In this document: positions 57,973 through 64,000 of the stretch, piece after piece | How positions within the stretch are numbered: position 1 is the first letter of the stretch | Layout of the letters: every line of letters starts with the position of its first letter | Assembly (NCBI RefSeq): GCF_030730925.1 | Contig: NZ_JAVAMB010000002.1 | Span: forward strand, 1-64,000 | Length of the DNA stretch: 64,000 bases | Direction: 5' to 3' | From: Flavobacterium sp. DG2-3 | GTDB lineage: Bacteria; Bacteroidota; Bacteroidia; Flavobacteriales; Flavobacteriaceae | The notes under the pieces: generated by a model | Told to the model about the DNA's origin: nothing | Seen by the model: the letters and a program-made list of their open reading frames with translations, nothing else | Databases searched by the model: none | Made by a program: the position numbers and the translations under genes

Positions 57973-58891
57973 TGTATTTGATATTTAAGGCAATAACCAA
58001 GATTGATAAAATTCCGAAGAACAAAATAAGTTTTAAAATACTGCTTAAATGATGAAAATCTTTCTGCGATTTGGCACTAAAAATTTTCACGATAAAATAA
58101 AGCAAAGGCGCTAAAACCGTTACAAAAGCATAAAATACGGCTATGTAAAGCTTATTTTGCATGAAATAAGTATTGCAGTAAAGTCCACACATAATAAATG
58201 CAACAATCGCAAAACCTAAAGCAATTTTTGCCGCTCTGTTCACCCCGATTGCCACTGGGAGTGTATTAAATCCCATATTGTAATCGCCATTTACATCTTC
58301 AATGTCTTTTACGATTTCGCGAATAAAATTGATCATGAAAGCAAACAAAGCATAATCGGTCAGAATTGAAAAAAGACTCGCCATTTGCGCTTGATTTTCG
58401 CCAGTTGTAGCAGGAAAAAGATCAAAAACACCAATAATTAATACGCTTGCCGCTAAAAGCAACGCAACTACAAAATTGCCTAAAATCATGATTTGTTTTA
58501 GCGTTGTCGCATAAAAATATAAAAGGGAAGCAATTAGAATAAAAAGCGACGCAAAAGTCGGCCTCATGATAATATTAGACAAAATAAAACCGATGGCAAC
58601 TCCAGAAATATTCAATCCGATATAAATGTTATAGGCAGCAGTTTCTGAGATTCCTTTTCCAACCACAACATCGTTTGGCTTATTAATAGTATCGGTTCCT
58701 ACATCATAAATATTATTGATTACGTAACCTGCCGCAGCCAATAAAACGGTGCTTAGAACCAGTAATCCGTACTGCCAATCGGCCAATGCTAGCGGAACTT
58801 CCTGTTGTTTTAAAAAAGCATAACGAAAGAGCAGCTGCATAAAAGCAAGCATTAATAAATTTTTATATCGAATAAGATTTAGGAATTTCAT
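57965..58891 (-). CDS. UbiA-family prenyltransferase
   Basis: 308-residue integral membrane enzyme with eight or nine helices. The first Asp-rich motif is NNIYDVGTDTINKPNDVV (about 60-77) and the second FINFIREIVKDIEDVNGDYN (about 187-206). Mg-diphosphate binding by these motifs transfers a prenyl group to an aromatic or glycerol-phosphate acceptor. In Bacteroidota the homologue beside maf and a KdsC-like gene is usually annotated geranylgeranylglycerol-phosphate geranylgeranyltransferase; the acceptor cannot be confirmed by reading. A CTAAGG repeat stretch lies at its 5' side (58894-58935). Confidence 0.88.
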   Translation of the reverse strand: MKFLNLIRYKNLLMLAFMQLLFRYAFLKQQEVPLALADWQYGLLVLSTVLLAAAGYVINNIYDVGTDTINKPNDVVVGKGISETAAYNIYIGLNISGVAIGFILSNIIMRPTFASLFILIASLLYFYATTLKQIMILGNFVVALLLAASVLIIGVFDLFPATTGENQAQMASLFSILTDYALFAFMINFIREIVKDIEDVNGDYNMGFNTLPVAIGVNRAAKIALGFAIVAFIMCGLYCNTYFMQNKLYIAVFYAFVTVLAPLLYFIVKIFSAKSQKDFHHLSSILKLILFFGILSILVIALNIKYNA

Positions 58892-58974
58892 TTTTCTAAG
58901 GTTCTGAGTTGCTAAGGGGCTAAGGTTCTGAGTTTTCTTTAATCTAAAATCTAAAATCAGAAATTTAAAATTAT

Positions 58975-59502
58975 TTAATCGTGTTTTCCGTTAAAGTAAT
59001 CCATCCATTTTCCCTGCACTTTCATTACTTGTTCAATTACGTCTCTCACGGCGCCACGTCCGCCTTTTACATGCGAAATATAGCGGCAGATATTTTTAAT
59101 TTCTGGACTAGCATCTTGCGGGCAAGTTGGAAGACCTACTAATTTCATAACATGAAAATCTGGAATGTCATCTCCCATATACAATACATTTTCGTGTTTG
59201 ATATTGTTTGTATCTATATATTCTTGCAATGTTTTTACTTTGTCAGGAGTTCCTAAATGAACATCTTTAACCCCTAGATTATTAAGACGAATACGAACGC
59301 CTTCATTGCTTCCTCCAGAAATAATGCAGACATGGTAACCGCTTTCAATTGCCGCTTTCATAGCATAACCATCACGTATATTCATTGTTCTTAACATTTC
59401 GCCTTCATTGGTTACAAAAACTGAACTGTCTGTAAGTACGCCGTCTACATCAAAAACAAACGTTGTGATGTCATTCATTATTTCTTTATAACTTTTTGCC
59501 AT
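58975..59502 (-). CDS. kdsC: KdsC-like 3-deoxy-manno-octulosonate-8-phosphatase (HAD)
   Basis: 175-residue tetrameric-type HAD phosphatase without a cap domain. FDVDGVLTDSSVF (motif I, two Asp) is near residues 17-29, IISGGSNEGVRIRL (motif II) near 60, the Lys in DKVKTL near 85, and YMGDDIPDFHVMKLVGLPTCP near 105-125. It makes KDO for lipopolysaccharide from KDO-8-phosphate. The annotated ATG overlaps the DUF2520 gene by 17 bp; a second ATG nine codons later would avoid most of the overlap. Confidence 0.9.
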   Translation of the reverse strand: MAKSYKEIMNDITTFVFDVDGVLTDSSVFVTNEGEMLRTMNIRDGYAMKAAIESGYHVCIISGGSNEGVRIRLNNLGVKDVHLGTPDKVKTLQEYIDTNNIKHENVLYMGDDIPDFHVMKLVGLPTCPQDASPEIKNICRYISHVKGGRGAVRDVIEQVMKVQGKWMDYFNGKHD

Positions 59503-60247
59503 TATGCTGTATAGATTGTGTTAGGATTTTATAGATATTTTTTTTGTTTTCGTCTTGTAAAAAAGCCACATGTGCATCGGTAGTAATAGAATCGTGGCGC
59601 ACGGCTGGACCAGTTTGTGCGTCGATTGGATCAAGCGTATTGATTTTATCTGCAGTTTCCTGAATTAAAGGTCTTAAAACAGCAAAAGGAACCTGATTTT
59701 CTTCACAAATTTCCTGTCCCATTTGGTATAAATGATTCGTAAAATTGCTCACAAAAACTGCAGCGACGTGAAGCGCTTTACGCTGTTCTGAACTTATAGG
59801 ATAAACTGCTGTAGAAACACTTTTTGCAATGGTTTCCAAAAGCTTAAAATCAGCTGTGTTTTCTGCTTCCAGACAGAAAGGAATAATTGTATAATCTAAT
59901 GTTTTATTCTTAGAAAATGTCTGAAGCGGATAAAAAACGCCTCGTCTGTTTTTAGGATCTAAAAGTGCTATAGAAGATGTTCCTGAAGTATGCGCAACCA
60001 ACTGATTGTTGAAAGGAAGCTGTTCTGAAACTTCTGTAATAGCATTATCTGAAACAGAAATAATATGCAGATCAGCGGGTTCTAAATCCTCTAGATTATT
60101 CACAATCTTTTCAGAATCAATTAAATGAAGTAAACCTTCTCGCTTTCGCGAAAAAACCTGTTTAATTTCAACAATTTTGCTGGCAGAAAATGCCTTTATC
60201 AAATGCTGTGCAACGTTGCCGGAACCGATTATTGTTATCTGAATCAT
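59486..60247 (-). CDS. Rossmann-like / DUF2520 protein
   Basis: 253 residues. The N-terminal dinucleotide-binding fold begins ITIIGSGNVAQHLIKAF (residues 4-20). The C-terminal helical domain (about 145-245) has KALHVAAVFVSNFTNHLY and PLIQETADKI, the DUF2520 signature. It resembles pyrroline-5-carboxylate or 6-phosphogluconate-type dehydrogenases, substrate unknown. It is the first gene of the run to mscS. A TAATTTTG -7 element on the minus strand at 60260-60253 lies only five bases before the ATG, which would give a leaderless mRNA. Confidence 0.9.
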   Translation of the reverse strand: MIQITIIGSGNVAQHLIKAFSASKIVEIKQVFSRKREGLLHLIDSEKIVNNLEDLEPADLHIISVSDNAITEVSEQLPFNNQLVAHTSGTSSIALLDPKNRRGVFYPLQTFSKNKTLDYTIIPFCLEAENTADFKLLETIAKSVSTAVYPISSEQRKALHVAAVFVSNFTNHLYQMGQEICEENQVPFAVLRPLIQETADKINTLDPIDAQTGPAVRHDSITTDAHVAFLQDENKKNIYKILTQSIQHNGKKL

Positions 60248-60496
60248 GAAAGCAAAATTAGTATTATTTTTTTTAATGCGAAGAGCTAATGAATAGTGAT
60301 AATGCTTTTTTCAAGTTTTTATTGCCTATTGAGTTTTGTTAGAATTTCAACACTTTTTCTATAAAAGCAACTATTCAGAAAAAACACATTTAATTTGTAA
60401 GTTAAAACTTTCTATATTATCAATTTGTTTGAAAAATAGTCTTTATTTTTGGTTTTTATTAACAAAAGCCGAAGCCTGCTAATCAACATTTTTAAG

Positions 60497-60504
60497 TACT
60501 TTTG
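60497..60504 (+). promoter_or_regulatory. Candidate -7 element for ccsBA
   Basis: TACTTTTG fits TAnnTTTG, 31 bp before the ATG. I see no convincing TTG/TTTG at the proper distance upstream. Confidence 0.45.
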
Positions 60505-60535
60505 TCGCACTTTTATACAATGTAATTCCTAAGAA

Positions 60536-63500
60536 ATGGATAAAAAAATATTCTCTTTTTTGTTTTCTACACGATTAATGGCCGTTCTTTTTTTAACATT
60601 TGCAATTGCAATGGGTGTTGGAACTTTTATCGAAAGTAAATACAACACCGATACAGCCAGAATACTAATTTACAATACTTGGTGGTTTGAGGCAATTATG
60701 GCCATCTTTATGATCAATTTCTTCGGAAACATCAAAAAATACCAACTTCATAAAAAAGAAAAATGGGCAACGCTTTTACTGCACCTTGCCTTTGTTTTTA
60801 TCATTTTAGGAGCTTTCATTACACGTTATATCAGTTATGAAGGAATGATGCCAATTCGTGAAGGAGCAGCTGAAAATCAAGTTTATTCAGATAAAACCTT
60901 TCTAACCATTTTTGCTGATGGCGAATATAAAGGTCAGCCAAGAAGAAGAGTTTTTGAAAAAAGCCTTTTACTTTCTCCCGTTACCAATAATAATTTCAGC
61001 ATTTCAGGAAAATTTGACCAGACTCCTTTTGAAGTTTCGTATTCTAATTACATCATGGGAGCGAAAGAAGTGGTTAAACCAGATCCAAATGGAGCTTTAT
61101 ACATTAAATTGGTTGAAGCTGGAGCAGGTGGGCGAGAAGAACACTACCTAAAAGAAGGTGAAGTTCAGAACATTCACAATGTTTTATTTGCTTTAAATAA
61201 GCAGACAGACGGCGCAATTAATATCAATACAACTGGAAAAGAATACACTATCCAAACTCCATTTGAAGGTGAATTTATGCGAATGGCAGATCAGTTTAAA
61301 GGTAAAGTGACAAAAGATAACGTACAGCCTTTAATGATGCGTTCGTTATACAGCATTGGAGATATCAGAATTGTATTTCCAGAGCCTCCAATGAAAGGAA
61401 AAGTAGATTATGAATCTAATAATGATTTTAAAGCAAAATCTCATACAGATGCTTTGGTTGTAAAAGTAAAAGCGGAAGGGCAGGAGAAAGAAGTAATGCT
61501 TATGGGATCTAAAGGTCAGATTGGAGAAGCTAAAACAGTAAAAATTGGCAATATCGAATATTCTTTATTCTACGGAAGCAAAGCTTATGTTTTACCATTT
61601 AAAATTCGTTTGAATGACTTTATTGCTGAAAAATACCCTGGTACAGAGAAAAGTTATTCTTCATATAAAAGTAAAGTAACAGTTCAAGACTCTACGGAAA
61701 CTTTTGATGCTGATATTTTTATGAATCACGTTTTAGATTATCAAGGGTATCGTTTCTTCCAATCTTCATTTGATCCAGACGAAAAAGGAACTGTTTTATC
61801 AGTAAATCACGATTTCTGGGGAACGAATATCACTTATTTTGGTTACTTTCTATTATACATTGGTTTAATGGCAATTATGTTTACTAAACATTCTCGTTTT
61901 GGAGATTTGAAAAAGAAATTAGAAAACATTCAAAAGAAAAAAGAAAAACTAATAACCATCTTAGTTTTATTTATTGGTTTAAATGGTTTTGCTCAGGAAG
62001 CACCACACGTTCATACGCCGGGACATGTTCACGAACATGAACATAATCATAGTGCAGATCCAAACGATCATGCGAATCACGTTACAGCTCCACCAAGTAA
62101 AAAACAATTAGATTCGTTATTGAATATTTATAAAGCGCCAGAAGCACACGCAGCAAAATTTGGACGTTTAATTATTCAGGATGCTGGAGGAAGAATGAAG
62201 CCGATTAATACGTTTTCATCTGAACTTCTTCGTAAAGTAAGTCATAATGATAAGTACAACGGAATGAATTCTGATCAGGTATTTTTATCGATGACGCAAT
62301 ACGGTCAGGTTTGGATTCAAGTTCCAATAATTTATATAAAATCAGGAAACGACAGTATCCGTAAAATCATTGGAATTGATTCAAAAGATAAATATGCGCC
62401 ATTTGTAAAATTCTTTGATGAACAAGGAAATTATAAACTGTCTCCTTATTTAGATGCAGCTTACAAAGCGGCAAATCCAAATCAGTTTGAGAAAGACTTT
62501 ATTGAAACAGACAAAAAAGTAAATATAATGGAATCTGCATTGAGCGGAAGGATTTTGAAAATTTTCCCTATTCCAAATGATTCCAATAATAAATGGGCTT
62601 CTTATCTGGAACGTGATAATGCTGGTTTTAAAGGAATGGATTCTACTTACGTGAAACAAATTCTCCCTTTATATTTTAGCGCATTAAATAATGCTTCAAT
62701 TTCTAAAAATTGGGATACAGCAGATCAATTAGTAGAAAGCATAAATGGATTCCAAAAGAAATTTGGAGCTAAAGTGCGTCCAAGCGAACGAAAAATTGAT
62801 CTTGAGATTGCTTATAATACGTATGATGTTTTACCAAAGATGACTTATTGGTATTCTATGGCAGGGATTTTAATGCTGATTTTTACATTATTTAGTATTT
62901 TCTTTGATAAAAAGTTCTTACGTATAACTGTAAATGGTTTCCATATATTAATAGGAGTAATATTTGCATTGCATACTGTTGCTTTAATTGCACGCTGGTA
63001 TATTTCTGGTCATGCACCTTGGAGTAATGCTTACGAGTCTATAGTTTATGTAGCTTGGTCAACCATGTTCTTTGGCTTGGCTTTCCATAGAAAATCAAAA
63101 TTAACAGTTGCTTCAGCTGCTTTTGTAACCTCTATGATTTTCTTTGCTTCAAATCTAAATTGGGTCGATCCAGAAATTGCAAACTTACAGCCTGTTTTGA
63201 ATTCTTATTGGTTAATGATTCACGTAGCGGTAATCGTAGCAAGTTATGGTCCAACTGCTTTAGGAATGATTTTAGGTTTTGTCGCTTTAGTATTAATTTT
63301 CTTTACGAATGATAAAAATAAAGCTAAGATGGACTTGCATATTAAAGAGGTAAGTTACATTAACGAAATGGCAGTTACAATTGGTCTTATCATGCTTACT
63401 ATTGGAAACTTCCTTGGGGGACAGTGGGCAAACGAAAGTTGGGGACGTTACTGGGGTTGGGATCCAAAAGAAACATGGGCTTTAATTTCGATTATGGTTT

Positions 63501-63763
63501 ATGCATTTGTAATTCACGCTCGTTTTGTTCCTGCTTTAAGAGGTAAATGGTTCTTCAACTTAATGACCATGTATGCTTTTGTTTCGATCTTGTTTACTTA
63601 TTATGGAGTAAATTTCCACTTAGTAGGTTTACACTCGTATGCAAGCGGTGAAGCGCATTCTTTAAACTGGATTTACTACTGTTTAGTTACTATTACAATA
63701 ATTGGAGCTGTAACATATCCAAAATATAGAAAATACTATAAAACCAAAAAAGTTAAAAAATAA
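60536..63763 (+). CDS. ccsBA: Fused cytochrome c maturation protein CcsB-CcsA (ResB-ResC)
   Basis: 1075-residue system II haem transporter and cytochrome c synthetase. The ResB half (1-450) has four membrane segments and a large periplasmic domain. A further hydrophobic segment (LITILVLFIGLNGFAQ, about 471-486) leads into a His-rich stretch (HVHTPGHVHEHEHNH, about 491-520). The CcsA half (about 770-1070) has the haem-handling WWD motif WANESWGRYWGWDPKETWAL (about 963-982) and conserved His in HTVALIARWYISGHAPWSN and NFHLVGLH. It attaches haem to apocytochromes c outside the inner membrane. Confidence 0.96.
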   Translation: MDKKIFSFLFSTRLMAVLFLTFAIAMGVGTFIESKYNTDTARILIYNTWWFEAIMAIFMINFFGNIKKYQLHKKEKWATLLLHLAFVFIILGAFITRYISYEGMMPIREGAAENQVYSDKTFLTIFADGEYKGQPRRRVFEKSLLLSPVTNNNFSISGKFDQTPFEVSYSNYIMGAKEVVKPDPNGALYIKLVEAGAGGREEHYLKEGEVQNIHNVLFALNKQTDGAININTTGKEYTIQTPFEGEFMRMADQFKGKVTKDNVQPLMMRSLYSIGDIRIVFPEPPMKGKVDYESNNDFKAKSHTDALVVKVKAEGQEKEVMLMGSKGQIGEAKTVKIGNIEYSLFYGSKAYVLPFKIRLNDFIAEKYPGTEKSYSSYKSKVTVQDSTETFDADIFMNHVLDYQGYRFFQSSFDPDEKGTVLSVNHDFWGTNITYFGYFLLYIGLMAIMFTKHSRFGDLKKKLENIQKKKEKLITILVLFIGLNGFAQEAPHVHTPGHVHEHEHNHSADPNDHANHVTAPPSKKQLDSLLNIYKAPEAHAAKFGRLIIQDAGGRMKPINTFSSELLRKVSHNDKYNGMNSDQVFLSMTQYGQVWIQVPIIYIKSGNDSIRKIIGIDSKDKYAPFVKFFDEQGNYKLSPYLDAAYKAANPNQFEKDFIETDKKVNIMESALSGRILKIFPIPNDSNNKWASYLERDNAGFKGMDSTYVKQILPLYFSALNNASISKNWDTADQLVESINGFQKKFGAKVRPSERKIDLEIAYNTYDVLPKMTYWYSMAGILMLIFTLFSIFFDKKFLRITVNGFHILIGVIFALHTVALIARWYISGHAPWSNAYESIVYVAWSTMFFGLAFHRKSKLTVASAAFVTSMIFFASNLNWVDPEIANLQPVLNSYWLMIHVAVIVASYGPTALGMILGFVALVLIFFTNDKNKAKMDLHIKEVSYINEMAVTIGLIMLTIGNFLGGQWANESWGRYWGWDPKETWALISIMVYAFVIHARFVPALRGKWFFNLMTMYAFVSILFTYYGVNFHLVGLHSYASGEAHSLNWIYYCLVTITIIGAVTYPKYRKYYKTKKVKK

Positions 63764-63793
63764 TTATAAAAGTAATTATTATCGATTTATAAA

Positions 63794-63838
63794 AAGGAAA
63801 GTTTAGCAAATAGATAGTTGAACTTTCCCTTTTTTTTT
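63794..63838 (+). terminator. Terminator after ccsBA
   Basis: AAGGAAAGTT pairs with AACTTTCCCTT across an 17-nt loop, followed by T9. Confidence 0.75.
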
Positions 63839-63883
63839 AAAAATTTTAAAATTTCTGCAATTAACAGAGTTTTAGAACTCAAA

Positions 63884-63917
63884 AAAAAGGTTGTCTCAAA
63901 AGTGAGACAACCTTTTT
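63884..63917. terminator. Strong bidirectional terminator between ccsBA and the 14-codon ORF
   Basis: AAAAAGGTTGTCTCA and TGAGACAACCTTTTT are perfectly complementary over 15 bases with a 4-base loop. T-tails occur on both strands, T8 on the minus strand, 25 nt after the stop of the small ORF. Confidence 0.88.
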
Positions 63918-63941
63918 AATAATAATTTGGCTTATCAAGAA

Positions 63942-63986
63942 TTAAATTCCCGCTAAAGCTGCAAAAAGTTCAGCTAACCATCCCAT
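63942..63986 (-). CDS. 14-residue ORF with a perfect Shine-Dalgarno sequence
   Basis: The ORF reads MGWLAELFAALAGI and stops. It is preceded by AAAGGAGGT (63992-64000) placed six bases before the ATG, a full complement of the 16S rRNA tail, and followed 25 nt later by a perfect hairpin with T8. Such ribosome binding sites are rare in Bacteroidota, so the combination argues that this peptide is deliberately translated or that the site serves regulation. The peptide would be short, hydrophobic and amphipathic. Its promoter is outside the window. I do not recognise the family. Confidence 0.6.
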   Translation of the reverse strand: MGWLAELFAALAGI

Positions 63987-63991
63987 AATAT

Positions 63992-64000
63992 ACCTCCTTT
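63992..64000 (-). promoter_or_regulatory. Shine-Dalgarno AAAGGAGGT of the 14-codon ORF
   Basis: Minus-strand AAAGGAGGT with ideal spacing to the ATG at 63986. I found no other ribosome binding site of this strength before a gene in the window. Confidence 0.7.

Overview
This window looks like chromosomal DNA from a Flavobacterium-type member of the Bacteroidota. The DNA is AT-rich, and start codons mostly lack a Shine-Dalgarno sequence. Several genes are preceded by the phylum-type promoter (TTTG or TTG at about -33, TAnnTTTG at -7). The gene set is flavobacterial: type IX secretion protein PorQ, a GIN-domain protein, DUF2911 and DUF1684 proteins, a CcsB/CcsA fusion, and a PIG-L deacetylase next to a sodium:solute symporter. 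I see no prophage, insertion sequence, integrase or CRISPR array. Most of the window reads as ordinary core or semi-core genome.

Layout. 0-2.7 kb: the 3' part of tRNA-Leu(UAA), two small proteins, an endonuclease III homologue and an alpha/beta hydrolase. 2.8-10.1 kb: a glycogen cluster, glgA-glgC-glgB followed by a GH31 glucosidase. 10.1-12.4 kb: an M48 lipoprotein peptidase and a UMF1-type transporter. 12.5-15.4 kb: an ECF sigma factor, an anti-sigma-like protein and two beta-rich surface-type proteins in one minus-strand operon. 15.7-22.8 kb: lon, porQ, two tandem L,D-transpeptidase-like genes, cmk and a nucleoside permease. 22.9-25.4 kb: two poorly known secreted proteins, palindromic repeats and a structured RNA-like element. 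25.4-30.2 kb: rpsA, twin ExbD-like genes, a fasciclin protein and an RhtA-like exporter.

30.2-38.6 kb, all minus strand: a parvulin-like protein, a 47-aa small protein, two beta-lactamase-fold serine hydrolases, and a duplicated BlaI/BlaR1 (M56) system with a leftover third fragment. 38.7-45.1 kb: an MFS transporter, DUF1684, TatD, TcdA, a HAD phosphatase, DUF2911, and a self-regulated TetR gene with a DUF1348 gene. 45.1-53.6 kb, minus strand: two unknown membrane proteins, the PIG-L / 35-aa membrane peptide / symporter operon, a beta-propeller lipoprotein and a His/Asp-tailed secreted protein. 53.7-60.2 kb, minus strand: a BamA-like barrel, an AI-2E family protein, MscS, Maf, a UbiA prenyltransferase, a KdsC-like phosphatase and a DUF2520 protein. 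60.5-63.8 kb: a fused cytochrome c maturation protein.

Four things merit a second look. (1) At the right edge, a 14-codon ORF has a perfect Shine-Dalgarno sequence, which is unexpected in this phylum, and is followed by a strong terminator. (2) Three dispersed copies of a roughly 75-90 nt element show compensatory base changes, and each lies on the same strand as, and just downstream of, a coding gene. (3) The BlaI/BlaR1 duplication has a vestigial third copy, divergent C-terminal domains (heptad repeats in one, a TonB-plug-like end in the other) and a 20-bp-periodic operator over its promoter. (4) Several families of flavobacterial intergenic palindromes occur, including a chimera of two repeat types.
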